Assembly: GCA_029243545.1 (NCBI GenBank)
Contig: JAQWRV010000022.1
Location: 62,001 to 126,000, forward strand
Source: Rhodospirillaceae bacterium
GTDB taxonomy: Bacteria > Pseudomonadota > Alphaproteobacteria > Rhodospirillales > Rhodospirillaceae
Direction: 5' to 3'
Length of the DNA: 64,000 nt
The notes beneath the pieces were generated by a model that saw nothing but the letters and a program-made list of their open reading frames with translations, was not told the origin of the DNA and did no database searches. Position numbers and translations under genes: made by a program. Shown here in pieces: positions 55,458 through 63,226 of this stretch; the first letter of the stretch is position 1, and every line of letters begins with the position of its first letter.

Positions 55458-55964
55458 TTAAGATTTATCGACTGAACGTGGTGGTACAAATTTCATGTAT
55501 TCCATGACGTCGCCAACGTTATCCGGTCGGGAAAAAGCGTCAGGCATGGGTTCACCGGGCGTGCGTGGCCGGCCTATCGAGCGGAACCAATACTCGAGCG
55601 CTGGAGGGAAGAAGACCCAAAATAGTTTCATATCCGTCTGCCCTGTGTTCTCAACCAGATGCCGCGCATACCTGCCAAACAGCACTGTTGTTCCTGGTTC
55701 TAGGTCATATGTTGCATCTTCGATCTCACACCGGCCGGTGCCTTCGTAAATAAAAATCAATTCATGATTTTTTTGATGACCATGTTCACGAACGTGACAG
55801 CCAGGAGGAAGCACTTGGATGCCCGAGGAGAAGCCGTCGTAGGGCGTATTTTCAGGTGTTAAATGCACATCCACATAGCCTCGTGACGGCTCAGGCTGCC
55901 AAATGGACTCACCCTCGTCTGGGCCGATCACGGCCCACCATGGTTTCTTTACATCATCTAGCAT
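55458..55964 (-). CDS. Single-domain cupin protein
   Basis: The 168-residue protein has a cupin core: GCHVREHGHQKNHELIFIYEGTGRCEIEDA, which gives the H-x-H and E metal ligands, then YDLEPGTTVLFGRYARHLVENTG with the second-motif histidine. Such small cupins act as dioxygenases, isomerases or binding proteins. Its first 11 bp overlap the end of the hydrolase gene (55954-55964) and the OCD gene follows 10 nt later, so all three are co-expressed. A C-terminal region of about 40 residues past the barrel (YWFRSIGRPRTPGEP) may contact a substrate. No firm function. Confidence 0.8.
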   Translation of the reverse strand: MLDDVKKPWWAVIGPDEGESIWQPEPSRGYVDVHLTPENTPYDGFSSGIQVLPPGCHVREHGHQKNHELIFIYEGTGRCEIEDATYDLEPGTTVLFGRYARHLVENTGQTDMKLFWVFFPPALEYWFRSIGRPRTPGEPMPDAFSRPDNVGDVMEYMKFVPPRSVDKS

Positions 55965-56769
55965 GGAGGCCTCCCTGGGCGGCTGAAGTTAAGAAGCTTA
56001 GTACCGCATCATTATATTCATCTGTCCGCACTTGAGGCACGAAGTGACCGCCGAACGGCAGGATCACCTTTTGTGCCCCAGGTATAATTGCAGCCAATTC
56101 ATCGAAGAATGCAGCGGGCGTAATCTGGTCATCTTTCGCTCCAATAACCAGAGTCGGTATATCGATAGAAGACAATTGGTCTCTCAGGTCGTGCGCGAGC
56201 ACGGCTTGGATTCGAGACACTTCAATGTATTCACCCGGAAACGATGCAAGCCGGTCCTCACTTGCTCCGGTGAGTAGAGTTGGGTTTTCGTCGAACACTT
56301 GAGGTGGATACGCGCGCAGGAGTCCGTCCAGCAAATAAGCGTCTGCGCCTGACTCCTGGAGAACGCGCTGACGAAGTTTGAAGAGTTCCTGAAAATACTG
56401 ACTTGGCCCAGGCCAACTTGCGCTCAACACGGTGCGTGACAGACGGTCTGGATGATTAATCGCCAAGTGTTGTGCAATAGCCCCCCCGGTGGAGTGGCCC
56501 ACCAAGGCAGTTGATGAAATGGACAACGCATCCATGAGCCGGACGACGTCTTCCGACATCTGTTCCACAGAGTACGCGATGTTGGATCTTGTGCTCCCTC
56601 CCGTCCCACGATGGTCATGGGTGACAACTTGAAAGTGATCTGAAAACGGCTGCACTTGGTGAGTCCAAAAAGACGCCCGACCACCAAGTCCCGAAACAAG
56701 CAATAGAGGGTCACCTGCGCCGATTATCTCGACACTCAGCTCAGCATCCCCGATGGAAATCATGCCCAT
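55954..56769 (-). CDS. Alpha/beta hydrolase (RutD/PcaD-like)
   Basis: The 271-residue protein has LLLVSGLGGRASFW as oxyanion loop, VTHDHRGTGGS, nucleophile serine in ALVGHSTGGAIAQHL, acid in IGAKDDQITP and histidine in PFGGHFVPQ, so the triad is complete. It resembles RutD, PcaD and similar enol-lactone or carbamate hydrolases. No signal peptide is present, so it is cytoplasmic. It leads the operon with the cupin and OCD genes and is divergent from the LysR gene, which probably controls it. The substrate may be an enol-lactone or amide formed upstream. Confidence 0.85.
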   Translation of the reverse strand: MGMISIGDAELSVEIIGAGDPLLLVSGLGGRASFWTHQVQPFSDHFQVVTHDHRGTGGSTRSNIAYSVEQMSEDVVRLMDALSISSTALVGHSTGGAIAQHLAINHPDRLSRTVLSASWPGPSQYFQELFKLRQRVLQESGADAYLLDGLLRAYPPQVFDENPTLLTGASEDRLASFPGEYIEVSRIQAVLAHDLRDQLSSIDIPTLVIGAKDDQITPAAFFDELAAIIPGAQKVILPFGGHFVPQVRTDEYNDAVLSFLTSAAQGGLHAR

Positions 56770-56946
56770 GTGTTTGATCGCGTTTTAAACATTGTAGAGG
56801 TCCACTTTGGCCCATTTAGGGGGGTTAAGCCTAATTGGAATCCTTTAATTAAGATATATATTTCTTTTATACATGCTTTCTATTTATTGATTTTCACTTA
56901 TATTGATTGGACCCATATTACTGCCTGTGGGGGGCAAGGAAAGTTC
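56770..56946. promoter_or_regulatory. AT-rich divergent promoter region for the LysR gene and hydrolase operon
   Basis: This 177-bp gap between divergent starts 56769 and 56947 is much richer in A and T than its neighbours, notably about 56840-56910 (TTAAGATATATATTTC, TATTTATTGATTTTCAC). LysR regulators normally bind such shared regions at T-N11-A sites; I see candidate sites but cannot single one out. No gene is seen in it. Confidence 0.45.
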
Positions 56947-57843
56947 ATGGAACTCAAGCAATTGCGCTATTTTATTGCCGTGGTTGACGCTGGCAGCCTT
57001 ACCGGGGCGTCTAATGTTCTGCACATAACGCAGCCCGCACTCACCCGCAGCATTAAAAACTTAGAAGCCCAGCTTGAGGCAGATTTACTCGAGCGGAAGA
57101 CACGTGGCGTTTTACCAACAAAGGCGGGAACCCGCCTCTACCACCAGGCCAAGGTAATCCTCAATGAGACGACGCGCACGGCCAGTGATATTACTGCGAC
57201 GGCGCGCGGTGAATCAGGCTCCATTCGCGTCGGTGTGGCAGCGATGTTTTCCGGCGAACAGATGGCGACCATTCTTGGTCGTCTTGCAGAAACTGTGCCC
57301 GGACTAAAAGTAGATGTCATCGAGGGTTTCTTTGAAGAGCTAATCACTGATCTAAAGCACGCACGAGTAGAGGCGATTCTTTCGATTGCTCCGACCGGCG
57401 TCACCGATGATTCAATAGAATTTGAACCGTTACTGAGTGTGAAATCACATTTTGTGGTAGGCACAGACCACCCCCTCGCTCAGAAAAAAACACTAACGGT
57501 GGCTGATCTGACAGAGCACAAAATGGCTATGGTCGGTGCAAGAGGGCACGTCTCCCTTTTGGTGGCAGATCTCTTTGCATCGGAAAAACTTAGTCTCGCC
57601 ACTCCAGCGGTTGAGACCAATTCCCTTGCTCTCTTACGTTCATTGGTGCTTTACCACGATTATATCAGCATACTTCCCGATCATTTTCTTGCTGCTGACC
57701 TAGAGGGGAATAGAATTGTGCGCCTACCTGTTACGGGCACACCCTTTGAACGGTCGGCTGGATTAATTTTGCGACGCAGGGACTCACGCCGGCCTGCAAT
57801 CAGTCACTTTATAAGCGCGGCGCGTCAGGTTTCTAAGAGTTGA
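56947..57843 (+). CDS. LysR-family transcriptional regulator
   Basis: The 298-residue regulator starts at ATG 56947, with AAGGAAAG before it. The N-terminal helix-turn-helix is textbook: MELKQLRYFIAVVDAGSLTGASNVLHITQPALTRSIKNLE, then LLERKTRGVLPTKAG. The C-terminal co-inducer domain follows (SIRVGVAAMFSGEQMATIL, PDHFLAADLEGNRIVRL). The group is the CbbR/GltC/NAC-like size. It is divergent from the hydrolase-cupin-OCD operon and directly upstream of an MFS gene, so it likely controls both in response to a pathway intermediate. Frames further upstream are not coding. Confidence 0.9.
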   Translation: MELKQLRYFIAVVDAGSLTGASNVLHITQPALTRSIKNLEAQLEADLLERKTRGVLPTKAGTRLYHQAKVILNETTRTASDITATARGESGSIRVGVAAMFSGEQMATILGRLAETVPGLKVDVIEGFFEELITDLKHARVEAILSIAPTGVTDDSIEFEPLLSVKSHFVVGTDHPLAQKKTLTVADLTEHKMAMVGARGHVSLLVADLFASEKLSLATPAVETNSLALLRSLVLYHDYISILPDHFLAADLEGNRIVRLPVTGTPFERSAGLILRRRDSRRPAISHFISAARQVSKS

Positions 57844-57856
57844 ATTGACTAATATT

Positions 57857-59230
57857 ATGAATGATTCAGACCGCTCACCTAAAAGCGCAGAGACAACCGT
57901 TTCAGATAACCCGTTTGCGTTTCGGTCTGATGGTTATGCTTGGTTCGTCGTCTTTATGTTGTGTCTTGCTTCCGTCATCTCGTTCATTGATCGGCAAATC
58001 ATCAACCTCCTAGTAGATCCGATCCGCGCAGACTTGGGCATCTCGGATACGCAAATCAGCCTGTTGCAAGGGTTTGCATTCGCCCTGTTTTATAGCGCAG
58101 TTGCTATACCTCTTGGCCGGCTTGCCGACGCAAAAAACCGGAAATCGATCATCGCGATCGGTATGATTTTGTGGTCAGTCGCCACGGCATTGTGCGGTAT
58201 TAGCAAAGTGTTCTGGCAATTGTTTTTCGCACGCATGCTGGTAGGCGTTGGTGAAGCGACTCTCTCACCAGCCGGTTTTTCCATGCTGTCAGATTATTTC
58301 CCGCGCAAGAGTTTGACCCGCGCCCTTAGTGTTTTTACAGGATCAAGTTTTTTAGGCTCAGGCATTGCCCTCGTATTGGGCGGACTCGTTTTCAAAGAGA
58401 TGCTGGCTATAGGCCCCGTCGATCTCGGCATGTTTGGAATCGTACGCCCCTGGCAGATGGCATTTCTCGTTGTATCTCTACCGGGCTTGGTGTTCGTGGC
58501 CATCCTTTGGTTTGTTGTGCGCGAACCACCGCGGATCAGCAGCAATAGAGAGAGCGACAACGCTGCACTGTCGTGGGGTGATGCGTGGTCCTATCTCGTC
58601 AATAATAGAAAAGTCCTCGGCCCCGTCGTTCTCGGCTTCACGTTTCTCGCCATGATGATGTTTTCTCTCGGCGCATGGGTACCGACATTTTTCATTCGCA
58701 CCTATGGCATGAGCGCGGCTGAGATTGGAGGTATTTTTGGGCTGTACTTTATGTTTTTGGGGTCCGCAGGAGTTATATCCGGCGGTCTTCTATCTGACTG
58801 GCTTAAGGCCAAAGGATATGATGATTCGAATATGCGCGCGGGTTTGATATCAGCCGTTGTGACCTTACCCTTTCTGGCAACCTTCTCGCTGGTTGGGGAT
58901 CAGACTCTGTCATTGATACTGCTCGCACCTGTAATTTTCTTCGGCACAATGCCGTTTGGAGCTGGTCCTTCCGCCCTACCATTGATCGTTCCGAACCGGC
59001 TCAGGGGGCAGGTTGTCGCTCTATACCTCTTAATTGGGAATCTAATTGGACAAGGCGGTGGACCGTGGTGTGTCGCTGTGTTTACGGACTATGTACTTGA
59101 AGACTCGGCGCTGATTCGTTTTTCTATCAGTATTGTTTGTTCAACCATACTCATCATCGGAGCCGTCATCCTTTACTTCGGCGCAAAGCCATACGCCAAT
59201 CATGTGCAGGTCATGGAGAAAGAATTGTAG
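57857..59230 (+). CDS. MFS transporter, spinster-like/organic anion type
   Basis: The 457-residue protein has about 12 membrane helices. FIDRQIINLLVDPIRADLGISDTQISLLQG in helix 1-2 and LGRLADAKNRKSIIAIGMILWS at loop 2-3, plus GVGEATLSPAGFSMLSDYFP in helix 4-5, are typical of Spinster/hexuronate-like MFS carriers found beside aromatic or CoA-ester pathways. I use ATG 57857, 13 nt after the LysR stop; a TTG at 57845 is possible. It is co-directional with the LysR gene. It probably imports the substrate of the hydrolase operon, by position. The 59231-59377 gap beyond it shows no gene. Confidence 0.85.
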   Translation: MNDSDRSPKSAETTVSDNPFAFRSDGYAWFVVFMLCLASVISFIDRQIINLLVDPIRADLGISDTQISLLQGFAFALFYSAVAIPLGRLADAKNRKSIIAIGMILWSVATALCGISKVFWQLFFARMLVGVGEATLSPAGFSMLSDYFPRKSLTRALSVFTGSSFLGSGIALVLGGLVFKEMLAIGPVDLGMFGIVRPWQMAFLVVSLPGLVFVAILWFVVREPPRISSNRESDNAALSWGDAWSYLVNNRKVLGPVVLGFTFLAMMMFSLGAWVPTFFIRTYGMSAAEIGGIFGLYFMFLGSAGVISGGLLSDWLKAKGYDDSNMRAGLISAVVTLPFLATFSLVGDQTLSLILLAPVIFFGTMPFGAGPSALPLIVPNRLRGQVVALYLLIGNLIGQGGGPWCVAVFTDYVLEDSALIRFSISIVCSTILIIGAVILYFGAKPYANHVQVMEKEL

Positions 59231-59377
59231 GATGGTCCGGCTCAAGCGACCTAGGCATCAATATATCCGCTTATACCTGTGACATAGAATTCTATTTGCC
59301 CCATCCCATATGAGACGCCATGCTTTTTTTGAGATTAAGTCTACGGGCTAACCATACTAACCACATTGAGAGACTCC

Positions 59378-60304
59378 ATGTCATTTAACAGAGAACCTCT
59401 TCGGCCCATATCGGATGATGACCGTGAAACCTACGCAAGGGATGGCGTCGTATGCTTACGTCAGGTTTGTGATCCAGAGTGGATAAAGAGTCTGCTACCT
59501 GCAGCGCGTCGAATTTCAATTGATGAAGAAGACCTGGGCCTTTTGCCAACCGCTCCGGGACGATACCTGTCCAGAGTGATACAAGAATTCAGGCGTTTCA
59601 TATTCGAATCGCCCATGGCACAAGCCGCTGCACAAACTATTGGCGCCTCAAAAGCTGTATATTTCTTGGAAGAATTGTTTGCCAAGCCCCCGCAATCAGA
59701 CTCAAAAACCATTTGGCATTGCGACCGCATGGGATGGCCTGTTTCTGGAGTCATGGTGCCATCACTTTGGATTCCCCTTAATCCTGTCGAACACGACAAC
59801 TGTCTCGAAGTCTTAGCTGGCTCTCAAACGCAAGACGTACCTTATTGGTTATTTTCGCCAAACGCCCGGCAAATGATTAAGCCCGACGATAGGGCACCGC
59901 ATCCGGATGAAACGAAATTACGTGCCGATCCTAACAACCGTTTTCTGAACTGGAAGATGGAGCCTGGCGATATGCTCGTGCTCCATCCATGGGTTCTTCA
60001 CTATTCATCGGGCAATACGTCCGATGATTGGCGGATCGCCTTATCAGCGCGCATCTTTGGAGACGACATAGTCTGGAACCCCAGGCCAGATTGCCTCAAC
60101 ATTGCCGGCACTTCCTTTGATGAGATGGTAAAAGGCCAGCCGCCTCAGGGACCTTTGTTTCCAGTACTCTGGTCTGAGGATGGAAATAGGGACTCGGACG
60201 AACATTTCCCTCGGGGGTTTGCAACCACATGGGAGGCAAATCGAAGAGACAGCGTTAACGAAGACGCTCTCTTTATGAAAATGGCAGAGCAAGCGGCAGA
60301 CTAG
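59378..60304 (+). CDS. Phytanoyl-CoA dioxygenase (PhyH) family protein
   Basis: The 308-residue protein from ATG 59378 is a Fe(II)/2-oxoglutarate dioxygenase of the PhyH family. The HxD motif is H114-C-D116 (WHCDRMGWP). The second histidine is in VLHYSSGNTSDDWRIALSAR, with R219 or R225 placed to bind 2-oxoglutarate. Position and length match. Such enzymes hydroxylate acyl-CoA, amino acid or natural-product substrates. It is a single gene, with the EthD/PrpD operon starting 600 bp on. Its last 4 bp overlap the convergent 60301-60708 gene. Confidence 0.85.
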   Translation: MSFNREPLRPISDDDRETYARDGVVCLRQVCDPEWIKSLLPAARRISIDEEDLGLLPTAPGRYLSRVIQEFRRFIFESPMAQAAAQTIGASKAVYFLEELFAKPPQSDSKTIWHCDRMGWPVSGVMVPSLWIPLNPVEHDNCLEVLAGSQTQDVPYWLFSPNARQMIKPDDRAPHPDETKLRADPNNRFLNWKMEPGDMLVLHPWVLHYSSGNTSDDWRIALSARIFGDDIVWNPRPDCLNIAGTSFDEMVKGQPPQGPLFPVLWSEDGNRDSDEHFPRGFATTWEANRRDSVNEDALFMKMAEQAAD

Positions 60305-60708
60305 AAAAAGTCTGGAAAGAGGTTATTGAGGCGCTCCCAGGCGGCCATATTAACCTTTTTACCTGGTTTACCTTTCGCGACAACACCCTGAGCTACGGTT
60401 GATCCTTTCTGATCACCGCTGAAGCCCATCCAAGCTGCCAGACTATCTAAGCGAAAATCGTAGGTACTAGAGACGGGAACCAATTGCAGAGATAACCCAT
60501 CAAGGTCGCTCTGCTTAGCCGTGAAGTGTAGGACGGTTTGCGCTTCACTTCCCGATCCATCTTGAGGACCCCTAATAAGACCGTCGGCATCGGGAAAGCA
60601 GCGCAATTTGCGTTCGGTTTGAACAATTGAATACCGCGTATCTAATTGCTCTATTACCACGTCAATGCTGCGCACAATGGCGTGGTTCTGCTCAAGAGAT
60701 ACCTTCAC
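60301..60708 (-). CDS. Unrecognised protein, possibly the main part of a frameshifted gene
   Basis: The frame from GTG 60708 encodes 135 residues with no signal or membrane segment (VSLEQNHAIVRSIDVVIEQLDTRYSIV, LRCFPDADG, AWERLNNLFPDFF). I recognise no family. There is no ribosome-binding site before GTG 60708. A strong site (GGAG 6 nt before ATG 60773) starts a 22-residue frame whose stop TGA overlaps this GTG. The simplest readings are translational coupling (GTGA) or a single-base frameshift that split a gene of about 157 residues. Codon and residue use are normal. It is convergent with the PhyH gene (4-bp overlap). Confidence 0.5.
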   Translation of the reverse strand: MKVSLEQNHAIVRSIDVVIEQLDTRYSIVQTERKLRCFPDADGLIRGPQDGSGSEAQTVLHFTAKQSDLDGLSLQLVPVSSTYDFRLDSLAAWMGFSGDQKGSTVAQGVVAKGKPGKKVNMAAWERLNNLFPDFF

Positions 60709-60773
60709 GCCGGCCCATCTGGCTCCTGTGCAACAACTCGACGGTAAGTTGCAAAAGCCTGTTCGGGCGACAT
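60705..60773 (-). CDS. 22-codon frame coupled to the downstream gene
   Basis: ATG 60773 has a good ribosome-binding site (GGAG then 6 nt) and opens a 22-residue frame, MSPEQAFATYRRVVAQEPDG then PA, ending at TGA 60705-60707. Its stop shares bases with GTG 60708 of the next frame. The peptide looks like an N-terminal helix rather than a leader peptide. Either the two frames form one gene broken by a frameshift or this is a small coupled gene. Confidence 0.35.
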   Translation of the reverse strand: MSPEQAFATYRRVVAQEPDGPA

Positions 60774-60903
60774 AACTTTCTCCATATTCTTGGATAATTA
60801 CCAGAGTTCTATTCCCACTTTTGCGGGCAGCTTGCTACCATAGTGGGACAGTGTCCGTTAGAATCAGTGCATAAACATAGTATCTGTATAAATTGGGGAT
60901 TAC

Positions 60904-61833
60904 ATGTCTGATCTTACAAGGACTGAGAATCAGGCGGGTTTGGCGCGCATAACCTGTGGCTGGAAGAAAAGTGAGCTACCGCTCGATTGGGTAAGAAAGT
61001 ATTGGCGAGATGTTCACAGCCCTGCCATTACCCGGCGCGACGGAGTCTACGACTACCGCCATTATCAATTTGACAGCGTTCGCCCGAATGTCTTTCCAGC
61101 GATTGACGGCGTTGAGTACCACTGCCCTGACGGCCAGCACCTCATGTGGTTGTCTGATGTGCGGTACAAGGATGAGCAAGGTCTTGCAGCGTTTGATGTT
61201 TCGCCCTTTGGTGACATTAAAGCGCATCTTCTTGGCGACATAGAACTCATCGTTGACAAGAGCACCACCTATAAAGCCATTGGCGAGAACGCTTTCACTT
61301 ATGTGGACAGCACCAAAGACGCCACACCGCAGGGACCGGTTCCCTCACCCACGTATGCTCTTTTTATTCGTCAGAAGTCGGACGAAGATTCTTTTCGCGA
61401 GTGCTTGAGAAAAGTAGCTAAGAAATGGTCTGAGATTTCAGAGGTAAACCGCCTCAGACTGAGCTTGTTCGACGTGCCCGATATGGAAGCGGAGCGCAAA
61501 GCCGGATATCCGGTTAAGACCCACCCAATAGAGATGCAGTATCAGGCTTGGATAGACCTGACGATTGAAAATGATAAAGCCGCGCAAACACTGATATCGA
61601 GTTTGGACACTGCGGATGTTGCCGCTCATGTCAGCACGATCCACGCCTATCCAGTCCGCGTTGTGTACACCAGTATTTACGCGGGGCAACCTACCTTGGT
61701 TGGTCTACGGGGATACCCCGCTTATGAAGCCATCACAGCATTGGGTGCAGACAATCAAAAACAGTCTGCCTTACTAGAATGGATGTATGGCCCAGTTGCT
61801 CGAGACGGTGCCGTAGATGGAATTAAATCATGA
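60904..61833 (+). CDS. EthD-like dimeric alpha/beta-barrel protein
   Basis: The 309-residue protein has an EthD-like pattern in its N-terminal half (WVRKYWRDVHSPAITRRDGVYDYRHYQFD), and a second ferredoxin-like half (PSPTYALFIRQKSDEDSFRECLRKVAKKW) that may be a tandem copy. EthD-type barrels often bind or cyclise aromatic or polyketide intermediates or act as monooxygenase partners, but the function is seldom known. It starts with GGGG 6 nt upstream. The PrpD-like gene overlaps its stop (ATGA, 61830-61833), so it is coupled to it. It appears single-copy in this window. Confidence 0.6.
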   Translation: MSDLTRTENQAGLARITCGWKKSELPLDWVRKYWRDVHSPAITRRDGVYDYRHYQFDSVRPNVFPAIDGVEYHCPDGQHLMWLSDVRYKDEQGLAAFDVSPFGDIKAHLLGDIELIVDKSTTYKAIGENAFTYVDSTKDATPQGPVPSPTYALFIRQKSDEDSFRECLRKVAKKWSEISEVNRLRLSLFDVPDMEAERKAGYPVKTHPIEMQYQAWIDLTIENDKAAQTLISSLDTADVAAHVSTIHAYPVRVVYTSIYAGQPTLVGLRGYPAYEAITALGADNQKQSALLEWMYGPVARDGAVDGIKS

Positions 61834-63188
61834 CGGAATTGTCGGTTTCAGAGCGCTTGGTGAAATTTGCGCAAGACTGGGCGAAGCGTGATTTACCTGA
61901 CGACGTGACCAATGAAGCGAAACGGCTCTTGCTCAATCAATTGAAAGCATCTGTGGGTGCGACGGATCATGAAGCCATTCGCATTCTTCATGACACCGTA
62001 GCGCCTCCCCATAACGGCACGGCCCACGCTATTTGGCTCGGCACGGAAACAACGGCGGCCGATGCCTGCGTCGTCAATGGCGCCTTATTCGAAGTCCTCG
62101 ACTATCACGATACCTACATCCCCTGTTACATGCACGCGACCTCAGCCGTTCTGCCGGCTGTGCTCGCCCAGGCGGAGATCGGCAACCATAGCGGCAGAGA
62201 TGTTATTCAAGCGCTGGCGCTGGGCATGGAAGTGGAACTGGCTGTCGCGACGATCTTGATGCCCAGTGCCTATTACAGAGGATACGTACCCGCTGGCCTC
62301 ACTGGTGGTGTAGGTGCTGCTGCTGCGTGTGCACTTCTCGCTAACCTTGACGCTGAACAGATGCGCAATGCCTTAGGTATCGCCATGTGCACGGCATTCG
62401 GTACCTACGTATCTGTCGGTAGCATGACTCTATCCTACATCACAGGCGCAACGGCCAAATCGGGTTTGACTGCTTTTCAATTGGCGGCACGTGGTTTCGA
62501 TGCGCCGGCGACGGCGTTCGAAGGCGATAAAGGCATGCTGGTCACCCACTCAGATGAAGACCCAGAGAAAATTGAAGATGTGATTGAGTCATTGGGCAAG
62601 ACATGGCGAATTCATGGCCAGACCTACAAAACCGTACCGACGGAAACGATTACCCATGGGCCGGTCGAATGTGTATTGGATGTTCTAGATAGGGCCAACG
62701 GACGCGCGGTAAAACGCATGACGTTCAAGGTTCAGGAAATCGTGAAAGATATCTGCGACGAACGGATGGAACGGTTTGGTGATCCGAGCAGTGAGCTAAC
62801 AGCGCGGTTCGATCTCTGTTTTTGTGCGGCGGCCGCTTGGGTCCGCGGAAAATTCACGTTAGACGAAATGAAGGAACCGGCTTACACGAGTCAAACCATT
62901 CTAGATCTGCGTGCCAAGATGGAGCTTGTTGCAGACCCCAATCGTGAGACCTTTGAAGGGTGTTCCCTTGAAGTGGAGTTCACTGACGGGTCCACTGAGA
63001 CCTCGAATGTGGACGCTTTTCTAGGAAGTCCCGGTAATCGTATGTCCGACACGCAATTGTCTGACTTGTTTAAGGTGTCTGCAGCTGGTCATTTAGCCGA
63101 CATCGAGATCGACGACATTCTTGATGCAACGTGGAACCTGGACCAGGCTTCCGACATAACGCGTTTAATATCCCTTCTGACGTTGTAG
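61830..63188 (+). CDS. MmgE/PrpD family protein
   Basis: The 452-residue protein belongs to the MmgE/PrpD family, which includes 2-methylcitrate dehydratase and cis-aconitate decarboxylase. Visible motifs are NGALFEVLDYHDTYIPCYMHATSAVLPAVLAQ with the catalytic-region D-Y-H-D and H, GLTGGVGAAAACALLANL and ITGATAKSGLTAFQLAARGFDAPATAFEGDKGM. It is coupled to the EthD-like gene. No propionate-pathway (prpB, prpC) genes are here, so a non-propionate substrate is likely. A hydrolase starts 38 nt later, making a three-gene operon. Confidence 0.85.
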   Translation: MTELSVSERLVKFAQDWAKRDLPDDVTNEAKRLLLNQLKASVGATDHEAIRILHDTVAPPHNGTAHAIWLGTETTAADACVVNGALFEVLDYHDTYIPCYMHATSAVLPAVLAQAEIGNHSGRDVIQALALGMEVELAVATILMPSAYYRGYVPAGLTGGVGAAAACALLANLDAEQMRNALGIAMCTAFGTYVSVGSMTLSYITGATAKSGLTAFQLAARGFDAPATAFEGDKGMLVTHSDEDPEKIEDVIESLGKTWRIHGQTYKTVPTETITHGPVECVLDVLDRANGRAVKRMTFKVQEIVKDICDERMERFGDPSSELTARFDLCFCAAAAWVRGKFTLDEMKEPAYTSQTILDLRAKMELVADPNRETFEGCSLEVEFTDGSTETSNVDAFLGSPGNRMSDTQLSDLFKVSAAGHLADIEIDDILDATWNLDQASDITRLISLLTL

Positions 63189-63226
63189 TGTTCGATGAAG
63201 GTTGAACGAGAAACGGCACTCATTCT

